IMG/VR virus record: IMGVR_UViG_3300036820_000003
Location: 62,001-126,000 of that record
DNA length: 64,000 nucleotides
Origin: a virus
Direction: 5' to 3' (one strand)
The notes below the pieces were generated by a model. It did not search any database and had not been told where the DNA came from. It saw nothing but the letters and a program-made list of their open reading frames with translations. Within the stretch, counting starts at the first letter, position 1; every line of letters starts with the position of its first letter. Below are positions 13,777 to 19,910 of this stretch, piece by piece. Both the position numbers and the translations under genes were made by a program.

Positions 13777-14580
13777 CTATCTGAGGGTGCGGGTGTCGAT
13801 GAGGCGGATGTTGGAGTCGTTGCCGTCGTAGTGCAGGCCGGTCACCAGGACGGGAGGGGCGTTGACCAGAGCGCGCTCGTGCAGCGTCTCGTGGAAGAGA
13901 TGATAGTGCCCGTGGAACACCCGGGTGACTTTGGTTCTGATGGCGATGTCCTGCAGGAGCCGGGAGTGCTGACGCGCGATGTGAATCATCGGCTTCCAGG
14001 ACTCGTGCGGGCGCGGGAGCGACGGGACCCAGCAGTCCGGCACGTCATGCGAGAGCAGCACGTCGGCCGGTCCGTCGGCGATGATTGAGTCGGCCTGCTC
14101 GCGGGTGATCTGCTCGTCCGGCCACCAGTCCACCCCCTCGGTTCGAGAGTGACGATCGACGCTGACCGCGCCTCCGACCGCGAGCCAGGTCTTCGAATTC
14201 CAGTTCCAACGAGTGCCGCGAGGGAGATAGCTGATCGCTTGGAATCCGCGCAGTCGCAGCGGGTAGTCGTGAGGCTGCTCGTAAGCTGCGAGCAGCTCTT
14301 GGATTTCGGGCCACCACTCGTGATTCCCGTCGATCCACCACAGCTCCATCCCGAGTTCGACCAGAGCGTTGTCGAGCTGCTGGATGGGCATGAGCCCGGC
14401 GGTCCAAGCGGCGGGCTCCATCAGCTTGAATCCGAAGTCGCCCAGCTGGATGACGATCTTCCGAGTCTCCCCGGCCTGGGCGAACTGGCCGTCGAGAGCC
14501 TCCAGGGCGTGCAGGGTCCACTTCAGATTCCCGTGCACGTCGCCGAGGAGTCCCACGAACTCGGGATCCTTGTCTTCCAT
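13777..14580 (-). CDS. Calcineurin-like metallophosphoesterase
   Basis: 267 aa; ATG at 14580 with tandem GGAAGGACGGAAGGAC. All metal-binding blocks are present: GDVHGN near the N-terminus, GDFG, DGNHEWW, LLSHD and HGHYH. These coordinate two metal ions for phosphomono- or diester hydrolysis. It is upstream of the RiPP precursor in the same operon. Phage members of this superfamily can act on DNA ends, cyclic nucleotides or caps; substrate unknown here. Confidence 0.85.
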   Translation of the reverse strand: MEDKDPEFVGLLGDVHGNLKWTLHALEALDGQFAQAGETRKIVIQLGDFGFKLMEPAAWTAGLMPIQQLDNALVELGMELWWIDGNHEWWPEIQELLAAYEQPHDYPLRLRGFQAISYLPRGTRWNWNSKTWLAVGGAVSVDRHSRTEGVDWWPDEQITREQADSIIADGPADVLLSHDVPDCWVPSLPRPHESWKPMIHIARQHSRLLQDIAIRTKVTRVFHGHYHLFHETLHERALVNAPPVLVTGLHYDGNDSNIRLIDTRTLR

Positions 14581-14602
14581 TCGTCCTTCCGTCCTTCCGT
14601 GG

Positions 14603-14629
14603 GAGGGGGCGGGCTGCGCCCGCCCCCTC
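14603..14629 (-). promoter_or_regulatory. Leader hairpin of the phosphoesterase gene
   Basis: Perfect 12-bp arms (GAGGGGGCGGGC and GCCCGCCCCCTC) with a 3-nt loop lie between the first and second operon genes, 22 bp before the phosphoesterase start. It is followed (upstream on the minus strand) by a TATAGT box and by 20 bp of alternating purine-pyrimidine (14640-14659). It may be an attenuator that sets the ratio of first to later genes. Confidence 0.5.
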
Positions 14630-14664
14630 ACTATATACCCGCGTGCGCGCGTGCGCGCGGGGGA

Positions 14665-15387
14665 TCAGGCGTCGGAGTCGGAGCCGGGAATCAGCCTCGA
14701 GCGCAGGGTGCGCGGGATGCTCGGGGTGACCTTGACGGACGCGATGGTCGCGCCGTGCTCCAGACGCAGACGTGCGACGGCCGTGGCGACGGCCGCCGCA
14801 GCTCGCTCCTTGGCGACCTGCTCGCGCTGGGCTTGGCCGTAGTCGGACGGGAAGGCCGTCAGCGGCACGTCAAGCTCATGAGTCGTGATGACCCGGACGC
14901 GCATGACGGCGAGGGGAGCGGAGGGGGCTGACGAGGCGGATTCAGGCTTCAGGATGCTGATCAGTTCCTTGCGCAGGTGAGCGGGAATCTCGTAATCGTC
15001 GATCCTCTCGCTGCTCAGATAGCCGATCATGCCGCTCCGCCAGGCCTCCCCCTGCGCGCGGAAGGCGCTGAGCCGGGTCTCCAGGACGGCGGACGTGTCA
15101 TCCGCTCCGGCGGGGGGCAGGGGGACGTCGTAGACTGCCTGCTGACGGATGTGCTCCTCATCGAACTGGCTGTTGCGTCCCGGGATGCGCGGGACGCCGC
15201 GCGCTCGCAGCCAGTCGTTGGTGCCTTCGTGACACGGACCCGGGCCGCCGAAGTACACGCGCATCTTGTGCGCGTAGCGCGCCACCTCCACTCTCCAGGT
15301 GATCTGCCGGACGCGCTCCGCGTCGAGGGCGGACTGCAGCTCCTCCTGACGGGAAGGGCGGGGCGGGGATTCAATTGTCTCGGTCAT
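14665..15387 (-). CDS. First gene of the leftward operon, unknown function
   Basis: 240 aa; ATG at 15387 (MTETIESPPRPSRQEELQSA) after GGAAGGAACGCA. A helical charged N-terminal region is followed by ARYAHKMRVYFGGPGPCHEG and a C-terminal beta/alpha part with a long Ala-rich helix (VAKERAAAAVATAVARLRLE). No domain recognised. It is the promoter-proximal gene, so it is likely expressed early. Confidence 0.7.
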   Translation of the reverse strand: MTETIESPPRPSRQEELQSALDAERVRQITWRVEVARYAHKMRVYFGGPGPCHEGTNDWLRARGVPRIPGRNSQFDEEHIRQQAVYDVPLPPAGADDTSAVLETRLSAFRAQGEAWRSGMIGYLSSERIDDYEIPAHLRKELISILKPESASSAPSAPLAVMRVRVITTHELDVPLTAFPSDYGQAQREQVAKERAAAAVATAVARLRLEHGATIASVKVTPSIPRTLRSRLIPGSDSDA

Positions 15388-15424
15388 TGCGTTCCTTCCG
15401 GGTGCTTGCGTTTGCCGCACTTTT

Positions 15425-15453
15425 AGTGTACTGGCGGGGAGGTGGCGCGTAAA
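15425..15453 (-). promoter_or_regulatory. Leftward promoter with overlapping GCGTAAACAGC operator
   Basis: On the minus strand TTTACG (15453-15448) and TACACT (15430-15425) are 17 bp apart; transcription would start near 15418, about 30 nt before the first gene of the operon. The -35 hexamer lies inside the GCGTAAACAGC element at 15447-15457, so a protein bound there would block RNA polymerase. It is the only copy of the element with a good -10 at the right distance. Confidence 0.65.
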
Positions 15454-15472
15454 CAGCTTTGACGGGGTTGAG

Positions 15473-15502
15473 TTGCGGGGATGGGGTGCGCTGGTGTATG
15501 CT
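15473..15502 (+). promoter_or_regulatory. Rightward promoter for the tRNA region
   Basis: TTGCGG (15473-15478), 18-bp spacer, TATGCT (15497-15502). It is divergent from the leftward promoter 20 bp away and would transcribe the structured leader and the three tRNAs. Confidence 0.5.
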
Positions 15503-15601
15503 TTTAGTAGCAGGCGGGCGGGTTGAGGTTGCCCCCCACCTATGGTGACTTACCCGTGAGCGTGGTTAGGCGCTCCCGGCTGAGGACCGGTCCGTCTGCA
15601 G

Positions 15602-15643
15602 CTGACCGTCGTCGGTCTTCGGGGTTTTCCCGATGACGGTCAG
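15602..15643 (+). promoter_or_regulatory. Strong hairpin just upstream of the initiator tRNA
   Basis: CTGACCGTCGTCGG and CCGATGACGGTCAG pair with one G-U, closing a loop of about 14 nt, and end 5 bp before the tRNA. It could be a processing signal for tRNA maturation or part of a small RNA transcribed from the promoter at 15473. Confidence 0.5.
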
Positions 15644-15647
15644 TCGA

Positions 15648-15721
15648 CGCGGGGTGGTGCAGTTAGGTGGCACGCTGGGCTCATAATCCAGAGGTCGGAG
15701 GTTCAAATCCTTCCCCCGCAA
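15648..15721 (+). tRNA. Initiator tRNA-fMet (CAT)
   Basis: Acceptor CGCGGGG pairs with CCCCGC and leaves C1 opposite A72, the mismatch that marks bacterial initiator tRNA. The anticodon stem has G29-G30-G31 before the CTCATAA loop (partner strand TCCAG, one G-U), also typical of initiators. D-stem GTGC/GCAC and T-loop TTCAAAT are intact. The 3' end is A-CTA, so CCA must be added. It is very similar to the Escherichia coli initiator. Phages more often carry elongator tRNAs. Confidence 0.9.
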
Positions 15722-15746
15722 CTAGGTTGACAACTGAATACGTCAG

Positions 15747-15828
15747 GCCAGGTTGCCCGAGTGACCAAAGGGAGCGGACTGTAAATCCGTCGACGTAGTC
15801 TACCCAGGTTTGAATCCTGGACCTGGCA
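15747..15828 (+). tRNA. tRNA-Tyr (GTA)
   Basis: Acceptor arms GCCAGGT and ACCTGGC pair fully; anticodon GTA at 15781-15783 in loop CTGTAAA; long variable arm as expected for bacterial tRNA-Tyr; T-loop TTTGAAT. No encoded CCA. Confidence 0.92.
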
Positions 15829-15906
15829 CGAGGGTCATCTCGCTAGAGCTCTGACACCAGTGTCAAGCAGGCCCCTGATCGTTCAAGTCGAGGCAGAAGC
15901 CTGCCT

Positions 15907-15977
15907 GCGGATGTAGCTCAATGGCAGAGTTCCAGCTTCCCAAGCTGGTTACGCGGGTTCGATTCCCGTCATCCGCT
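15907..15977 (+). tRNA. tRNA-Gly (CCC)
   Basis: Acceptor GCGGATG pairs with CATCCGC; anticodon stem CCAGC/GCTGG encloses loop TTCCCAA, anticodon CCC; T-loop TTCGATT. No encoded CCA. Glycine is abundant in the phage proteins, though GGG codons as such were not counted. Confidence 0.92.
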
Positions 15978-15995
15978 CGGAAAGGAAGGTGGAAG

Positions 15996-16229
15996 ATGAC
16001 AGCGGGCAAGAAGAAGTCGAACCTGCATCGCAAGGAGTCGCGCGCGGGTCGCTGGAAGTCGGGTCAGGAGCGCAAGCGGGCTCGTCGGGAGAGGCAGGCG
16101 GCTGCCGCCGCTCGGAATAAAGCGACTCGCGCGGCTGGCGGGATGACGCCGTGGGATGCGGCGTGCGCGGCGGCTCGGGTGCGTCGGGCGGCTCGCAGGT
16201 CGGCGGCGGCGGCGGTGGGGGGTGCTTGA
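15996..16229 (+). CDS. Very basic small protein (77 aa)
   Basis: ATG at 15996, 18 bp after tRNA-Gly, with GGAAGGTGGAAG. The N-terminal 35 residues are Lys/Arg-rich (TAGKKKSNLHRKESRAGRWK) and the rest alternates Arg and Ala. Probably a nucleic-acid-binding protein. The longer frame runs through the tRNA and is rejected. Confidence 0.6.
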   Translation: MTAGKKKSNLHRKESRAGRWKSGQERKRARRERQAAAAARNKATRAAGGMTPWDAACAAARVRRAARRSAAAAVGGA

Positions 16230-16428
16230 GTGGGCGCGAACCTGGGCGGTGGAACTGGGGCTCTACGGCAGGGAGCTGAGATACGGGGCGGCGGAACGTC
16301 GTCGGGTGTACGCTCCTCGACACTCCGGGGGGTGGAAGGGGGTCGGATGGAAGTGGAAGGTGACGCTGTGGATGATGGCGATATTGCTGGCGACGGCAGC
16401 GTCGTGGGCGTTGGCGATCGGCAGCTGA
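16219..16428 (+). CDS. Small membrane protein (69 aa), tentative
   Basis: Starts at a GTG (16219) overlapping the end of the preceding gene by 11 bp. A basic, aromatic first half is followed by one transmembrane helix (VTLWMMAILLATAASWALAI) at the very C-terminus. The ribosome site is weak; the clear helix is the main reason for the call. It overlaps the next gene in another frame. Confidence 0.45.
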   Translation, partial: GVLEWARTWAVELGLYGRELRYGAAERRRVYAPRHSGGWKGVGWKWKVTLWMMAILLATAASWALAIGS

Positions 16429-16808
16429 AGGAGCGACCTCCGGAGTTCCTGTGGGCGGCGGAGGTGGCGCGAATCGTCTGGGAGGCGAACAGGGCCATCC
16501 AGGTGCGCGACGGCGAGGAAGTTCCCGACGTTCCGTGGGATGCGGCGGAGTGGCATCGCAAGAAGGCTGTCATCTTCGGGGTCATGAAGATGCGCGACGG
16601 CTCAATCCGGGGTGCTCAGGAAGCGCACGTATTCTGGTGGGAGTACATGTCGTCAAAGGGCTGGGAGTGGGGCGAGGTGAAGGATCCCGGGATGCGGAGG
16701 CACCCTTTGCTGAAAGAGTGGGGCGAGCTGACGTCCAGGGAGCAGCTGGCTCAGAGAGCAAGCTGGGAGATCGTGCAGCTGGTGATGGCGTCGGAAGTAG
16801 AAGGATGA
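16347..16808 (+). CDS. RyR-domain-like protein (153 aa)
   Basis: ATG at 16347 has GGAAGGGGG upstream; the part before it in the same frame is Gly-rich and looks like the shadow of the membrane-protein gene. The C-terminal 110 residues (VPWDAAEWHRKK, GWEWGEVKDPGMRRHPLLKE, then ELTSREQLAQRASWEIVQLV) match the pattern of RyR-repeat domains, with a conserved GW..G and HP.L. Such domains occur in phage and bacterial proteins and are thought to bind modified nucleotides or metabolites. Confidence 0.55.
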   Translation: MEVEGDAVDDGDIAGDGSVVGVGDRQLKERPPEFLWAAEVARIVWEANRAIQVRDGEEVPDVPWDAAEWHRKKAVIFGVMKMRDGSIRGAQEAHVFWWEYMSSKGWEWGEVKDPGMRRHPLLKEWGELTSREQLAQRASWEIVQLVMASEVEG

Positions 16809-16814
16809 TATAGT
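16786..16814 (+). promoter_or_regulatory. Leaderless promoter before 16821
   Basis: TGGCGT (weak -35), 17-bp spacer, TATAGT (16809-16814), then 6 nt to the GTG start, so the transcript would begin at or next to the start codon. There is no ribosome-binding sequence. Confidence 0.5.
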
Positions 16815-16820
16815 CGCTAT

Positions 16821-17420
16821 GTGAGCGACGATGTGAGGGAGAGGATCTCAGCGCTGCGCGCTGAGGTCCTTTTGCTTGATGAGAGGCTCAGGGCGGCCGT
16901 AGCTCATCAATCGAAAACCAGTTCGAATGGAGGAGGGGGAGGAGGGGGAGGTAAGATCTCGCATTCTCCCCCGCCGTGGAACGCGGCGGCCGGACTGTGT
17001 CGGATGGATCTGCACGCGCTGGCGCGGGAGATCGAGCGAACGTGGAGATCGGAAGGGCGACTCAGGGTCAAGGCGCGCGGGGGTTCCGACGCGAACACGC
17101 GCGGGGCTCTGGAGGCGCTGGACGCGCTTTTGCTCGTAGTGCCGGGATGGCTGGTGGCGGACTCGATGCGTCAGCTTGCGAAGTGGGGTCTGCGAGCCGG
17201 GGTGATCCTGGGGGATCTGGAGCAGCCGCGTCGGCTGCCGGGGGATGTGGCGTGTCCTTATTGTTCCATGAAGACCTTGCGCATGTGGGCGGGAGCTGGC
17301 ATAGTTCGCTGTGTCAACCCCTCGTGCACGATGGAAGACGGCGGAAAGGCCGTCGCGACTCCGGAGTGGATCGACGGGGAGGGAATTCGACTGACATGGC
17401 AGGACGGGAGAGTGCTGTGA
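16821..17420 (+). CDS. Zinc-ribbon phage protein (199 aa)
   Basis: GTG start 6 nt after a TATAGT box. N-terminal coiled coil (RERISALRAEVLLLDERL), a Gly8 linker, a helical middle (DANTRGALEALDALLLVVPG) and a C-terminal ribbon with CPYCSMKTLR and CVNPSC, two Cys pairs for one zinc. This architecture is common in small actinophage proteins upstream of structural genes. The stop overlaps the next start as GTGA. Confidence 0.65.
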   Translation: MSDDVRERISALRAEVLLLDERLRAAVAHQSKTSSNGGGGGGGGKISHSPPPWNAAAGLCRMDLHALAREIERTWRSEGRLRVKARGGSDANTRGALEALDALLLVVPGWLVADSMRQLAKWGLRAGVILGDLEQPRRLPGDVACPYCSMKTLRMWAGAGIVRCVNPSCTMEDGGKAVATPEWIDGEGIRLTWQDGRVL

Positions 17421-17974
17421 CTCAAGGAGCGGGGGACGGGGGGGCTTCAATTGCAACTGTTCCTCCGGAAGGGGTTCGGGAGGGCGACTTCCGGATTGTG
17501 CGAGTGAGGGGAATCGGCGGATGGGGGATATCCGTCGGTCAGATGCTGAACGGAGAGCGACTCTCGTGGCACGATCACGCTGAAGTGTTCCTGGGAGTTG
17601 TCGGGAACGCGAATGCGACGGCGAGCGCGTATCCGGATCGTCGAGGAATCCAGCTGTATGAGAGAGCTGAGCAGGAAGTCTGGTCGACGGGGGTTATCGA
17701 GCTTTCGGACGCTCAGCGGACGGGAATCGTCAACTGGTGCCTGGGGCATCCCTGCGTCCAGTACGGCTGGCTGGACTACGCGGCGCTGATCCTGCATCGA
17801 CTGGGGATGAAGGATCCTGCTTTGCGACGCTATATCGCTGCATCGGGACACGATATCTGCTCGCAATATGCGTCGCTGGCGTATCTGCACGGGGGCGGAA
17901 TGGATCTTTTTCCGGGGGAGTGGGAAGGGTACGTGACTCCGGAGATGCTGGCCGGGAGGGTGGGACAGGCGTGA
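17417..17974 (+). CDS. Permuted papain-fold (YiiX/NlpC-like) cysteine hydrolase
   Basis: 185 aa; GTG at 17417 coupled to the upstream stop. A His in SWHDHAEVFLG comes before the Cys in GHDICSQYASLAY, the order of circularly permuted papain-fold enzymes. Between them lies WCLGHPCVQYGWLDYAALIL, typical of this group. Members cut amide or ester bonds in peptidoglycan peptides or lipids. No signal peptide. It is in the cargo region, not the lysis module. The N-terminal GGASIATVPPEG is encoded by the 26-bp repeat. Confidence 0.65.
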   Translation: MTQGAGDGGASIATVPPEGVREGDFRIVRVRGIGGWGISVGQMLNGERLSWHDHAEVFLGVVGNANATASAYPDRRGIQLYERAEQEVWSTGVIELSDAQRTGIVNWCLGHPCVQYGWLDYAALILHRLGMKDPALRRYIAASGHDICSQYASLAYLHGGGMDLFPGEWEGYVTPEMLAGRVGQA

Positions 17975-18291
17975 GCTGGGAGTCGCGTGAGCTGGGAGTC
18001 GTCGGATTTCAAGGAGACCGCTGGTCCACGGCCGACGCCGCGTGGCTGCTGGGAGTGGAGGAGCGGGATGTGCGAGATGCGATTCGGAGGGAGGGGGTGG
18101 AGGCTGTGGGAAAGAGAAAGTCGCTCTGGGGCGGCACGCGGCACGTTAGGGTTTTTCTCGCCGACGACATTCTGAGAGTTTTGGGGATGGGAGTTGAAAA
18201 ATTTTTTTGGAGGGCTGACCTGGGGTTACGCGGTTATTTTTTGGTTTTGCGTTGGCGGAAGGGAGTTTGGTGCTATGTTATGGCATACTAA
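17971..18291 (+). CDS. Small protein with helix-turn-helix-like N-terminus (106 aa)
   Basis: GTG at 17971 overlaps the preceding stop (GTGA). RWSTADAAWLLGVEERDVRDAI resembles a helix-turn-helix of the excisionase/MerR type, and a beta wing may follow (GTRHVRVFLADDILRVLG). The last 25 residues are hydrophobic and AT-rich in DNA, possibly an accidental extension. It could be a regulator. Confidence 0.5.
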   Translation: MSWESRELGVVGFQGDRWSTADAAWLLGVEERDVRDAIRREGVEAVGKRKSLWGGTRHVRVFLADDILRVLGMGVEKFFWRADLGLRGYFLVLRWRKGVWCYVMAY

Positions 18292-18292
18292 A

Positions 18293-18427
18293 GCCAGCGG
18301 GGGTTTCATCTCCTGATGCGACTGGCTGGAGTGATCCAGTCCCGCCAGGAAGATTCACCCTGACCCTGTGAATTGGAACGGAAACCGGGACGCCACGCTC
18401 CTACGGGAGCTGACACCGGAGATCTGA
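18293..18427 (+). promoter_or_regulatory. Structured 5' leader before the secreted LysM gene (riboswitch candidate)
   Basis: The 135 nt contain several hairpins: CATC-TCCT-GATG, GACTGG...CCAGTC, ATTCAC...GTGAAT, GCTCC-TAC-GGGAGC, and an enclosing CCGG...CCGG. A possible promoter lies upstream (TTGGCG, 16 bp, TATGTT near 18253-18280). Actinobacterial LysM/Rpf cell-wall hydrolase genes are often controlled by the ydaO (c-di-AMP) riboswitch, but I cannot match its conserved core here. No clear ribosome site precedes the ATG except GGAGAT. Confidence 0.45.
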
Positions 18428-19138
18428 ATGAACGTGAGGCCCAAGGTCTCAACGGTCGCGTCCGTCGCATTCGTCACGGGAGCCCTGCTAGCCGGGGTTG
18501 CGACCAGCGCATCAGCAAGCTCAGTTGCTAAGACTCAACCCGCTCGCGTCGGAATGCACGCGACGCTCATCGCGGAAGTGACACGCGCGACTGTCACGGG
18601 GAGTCGGGAGTATCGAGTGATCGGGGGCGACACGCTCTCCGAAATCAGTCGGAAGGAATACGGAACCGGCGGATGCTGGCGCGGCATCTGGACGGCGAAT
18701 TCATCCTCGATATCTGATCCCAATCTCATCTACGTCGGTCAGGAACTCACGATTCCCGGCGAGTGCGACAGAGGTGACGGGGGGGGCGTCCGGACTGTCT
18801 CCAAGGTGACGCCTGTGCCCGCGCCCGCGCCCGCGCCCGCGCCCTCTTCCGGAAGCGGGGGATTCTACGATGACGTCCTCAGCTACGGACAGATCGAGGA
18901 GCTGTGGGACGACGCCGGGGGGCCGGGATGGGCGGCTGCGGAGTCAGCTTCGATAGCCGAGTGCGAGAGCGGCGGGAATCGATTCGCGTACAATCCCTCG
19001 GGGGCGACCGGGATCTGGCAGATCCTCGGTCAGGTGACGGACTTCGGTCGGAGTCTCGACGACCCGTGGGTGAACGCAGCGAACGCAGTTTCGAAATTCA
19101 GGGCCTCGGGAGACACATTCGCTCAGTGGGTTTGCTAG
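18428..19138 (+). CDS. Secreted LysM and Rpf/transglycosylase-like cell-wall hydrolase
   Basis: 236 aa. Sec signal peptide (VASVAFVTGALLAGVATSASA). A LysM domain follows at about 60-115 (EYRVIGGDTLSEISRKEYGT to LIYVGQELTIPG), then an Ala-Pro repeat linker encoded by a GCCCGC array, and a C-terminal lysozyme-like domain with catalytic-type Glu in SIAECESGGNRF and YNPSGATGIWQIL. It should bind and cut peptidoglycan outside the cell. The architecture equals host resuscitation-promoting-factor-type proteins, so it may have been captured from a host. It is far from the lysis cassette. Confidence 0.85.
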   Translation: MNVRPKVSTVASVAFVTGALLAGVATSASASSVAKTQPARVGMHATLIAEVTRATVTGSREYRVIGGDTLSEISRKEYGTGGCWRGIWTANSSSISDPNLIYVGQELTIPGECDRGDGGGVRTVSKVTPVPAPAPAPAPSSGSGGFYDDVLSYGQIEELWDDAGGPGWAAAESASIAECESGGNRFAYNPSGATGIWQILGQVTDFGRSLDDPWVNAANAVSKFRASGDTFAQWVC

Positions 19139-19160
19139 CCGCGCGGGATGGGGGTACACT
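19132..19160 (+). promoter_or_regulatory. Promoter with leader hairpin
   Basis: TTGCTA (19132-19137), 17 bp, TACACT (19155-19160). The leader contains GTGTCCCCG...CGGGGTAGGACAC, a stem-loop ending just before the CGGAGGTGTC ribosome site of the gene at 19205. The -35 overlaps the stop codon of the LysM gene. Confidence 0.6.
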
Positions 19161-19204
19161 TAGGTGTGTCCCCGTCCCTGCGGGGTAGGACACCCGGAGG
19201 TGTC

Positions 19205-19534
19205 ATGAGAAACTGGCTAAGGGACACGCTAGCCCGAATCGAGCAGAAGGTGGACAAAATCATGTCGCAGCAGGATGACATCAACGCGGACGTGGCAGGC
19301 ATCCAGACGGCGATCGCCGGACTGACCGCCGCTGACGCTCAGCTCGCCACGGACGTGACGGCTATCCAGGCGGCACTCGCGGCGCTTCCCCCGGAGGTGG
19401 ACACGTCGGCGCTTGACGCGGCGGTGGCGTCGCTGGGATCGACCTCGACCGCGTTCACGACGGCAGTCGGCTCGGTCACGGCGCTGGTGCCGGGCGGGAC
19501 GGCCGCGACTACGCCGGTGACGCCGGCATCGTAG
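19205..19534 (+). CDS. Small coiled-coil protein (109 aa)
   Basis: ATG at 19205 with CGGAGGTGTC. N-terminus RNWLRDTLARIEQKVDKIM is amphipathic, followed by heptad-like Ala/Asp-rich segments (VAGIQTAIAGLTAADAQLA). The tail is Thr/Pro/Ala-rich and low in complexity. Own promoter at 19132-19160. The pattern recalls small Streptomyces-phage proteins predicted to be trimeric coiled coils. Function unknown. Confidence 0.65.
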   Translation: MRNWLRDTLARIEQKVDKIMSQQDDINADVAGIQTAIAGLTAADAQLATDVTAIQAALAALPPEVDTSALDAAVASLGSTSTAFTTAVGSVTALVPGGTAATTPVTPAS

Positions 19535-19584
19535 GGGCGGCCGTGGTATACTTGGGTTATAGTATGCCAACGGAAGGATGTTAC

Positions 19585-19728
19585 ATGGACGTCAAGAGCC
19601 ACGCCAACGGAAACGGCCCGGCATTGCTGAGCTTCGCCAACGGAAATGGGAGGGACGTTGTGAGCAAGACGCAGCGTGACTCCGGATTCTGGATCAGGGA
19701 TGTCCACTGGTGGGTGATGGTGTTATGA
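19585..19728 (+). CDS. Small peptide A, C-terminal VHWWVMVL (47 aa)
   Basis: ATG at 19585 after GGAAGGATGTTAC. Contains ANGNGP and ANGNG repeats and ends FWIRDVHWWVMVL. The stop overlaps the next start (ATGA). The same NGNGP and VHWW-MV features occur in the next peptide, so the pair is paralogous. A TGGTATACT/TATAGT region at 19544-19562 may be its promoter. No family known to me; a peptide toxin, signal or RiPP-like precursor are possibilities. Confidence 0.6.
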   Translation: MDVKSHANGNGPALLSFANGNGRDVVSKTQRDSGFWIRDVHWWVMVL

Positions 19729-19865
19729 GCCCTGCGTTCCAGTACGAAGGGATTCGCGGAGGAGCTAGTACACCGGATCCTCGGAGTATGAACAACGGGA
19801 ACGGACCGATCCAATCGCCTGGAATCCCGGATGAGTTCCGGGTTCACTGGTGGCTGATGGTCTAG
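19725..19865 (+). CDS. Small peptide B, C-terminal VHWWLMV (46 aa)
   Basis: ATG overlaps the stop of peptide A. Begins MSPAFQYEGIRGGASTPD, has NNGNGPIQ in the middle and ends EFRVHWWLMV. It shares the NGNGP core and Trp-rich tail with peptide A although the rest differs, so the tail is under selection. A terminator-like hairpin follows at 19875. Confidence 0.6.
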   Translation: MSPAFQYEGIRGGASTPDPRSMNNGNGPIQSPGIPDEFRVHWWLMV

Positions 19866-19874
19866 TTCGTGCCA

Positions 19875-19910
19875 GCCCGTCTCATTTGGCATTTGACAAG
19901 TGAGGCGGGC
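19875..19910 (+). terminator. Terminator after the small peptide pair, containing the next promoter
   Basis: GCCCGTCTCATTT (19875-19887) pairs with AAGTGAGGCGGGC (19898-19910), 11 Watson-Crick pairs of 13, followed by TTTGG. The -35 of the next promoter (TTGACA, 19893-19898) lies in the loop, an economical arrangement that ends one unit and starts the next. Confidence 0.65.

Larger units (their letters stand above)
2147..15457 (-). repeat. Dispersed GCGTAAACAGC sites (stoperator-like family)
   Basis: Exact copies start at 2147, 2397, 2966, 3027, 3376, 7908, 9469, 12435 and 15447. One-mismatch copies sit at 7002 and 9360, and GCGTAAACA half-sites at 2170 and 2310. All are in the same orientation, reading GCTGTTTACGC along leftward transcription. 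I found none in the right arm. About 0.03 exact copies are expected by chance. They lie in coding and non-coding DNA in different reading frames, so selection is on DNA. The copy at 15447 overlaps the -35 of the leftward promoter; those at 2397 and 2147 flank the operon terminators. The pattern resembles cluster A mycobacteriophage operators and stoperators. Confidence 0.75.
3279..16926. repeat. Dispersed 16-bp dyad TCGAA-N6-TTCGA
   Basis: Copies: 3279-3294, 4271-4286 (one arm imperfect), 5395-5410, 8265-8280, 8659-8674, 9505-9520, 10017-10032, 12937-12952 and 16911-16926. Typical forms are TCGAAAACACTTTCGA and TCGAAAATATTTTCGA. Copies in genes encode different peptides (KCFRTDVF, NIFERMF, FETVFDA, ENIFDAW), so conservation is at DNA level. 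The 10017 copy, TCGAACTAGTGTTCGG, is one base from the mycobacterial LexA consensus TCGAAC-N4-GTTCGA. The first two copies share a longer 27-bp block beginning GGAAAACATCCG. Confidence 0.65.

Noticed and set aside
15829-15906. Possible fourth tRNA between Tyr and Gly
   Set aside because: A T-loop-like TTCAAGT is present but no acceptor, D or anticodon stems can be paired.
16976-17974. Long form (332 codons) of the cysteine hydrolase gene
   Set aside because: The first 147 codons overlap the zinc-ribbon gene and are Gly/Arg-rich; GTG 17417 with GTGA overlap is the natural start.
18293-18427. ydaO (c-di-AMP) riboswitch as a firm call
   Set aside because: Position before a LysM/Rpf gene fits, but the conserved core sequences could not be matched by eye; kept only as a candidate structured leader.
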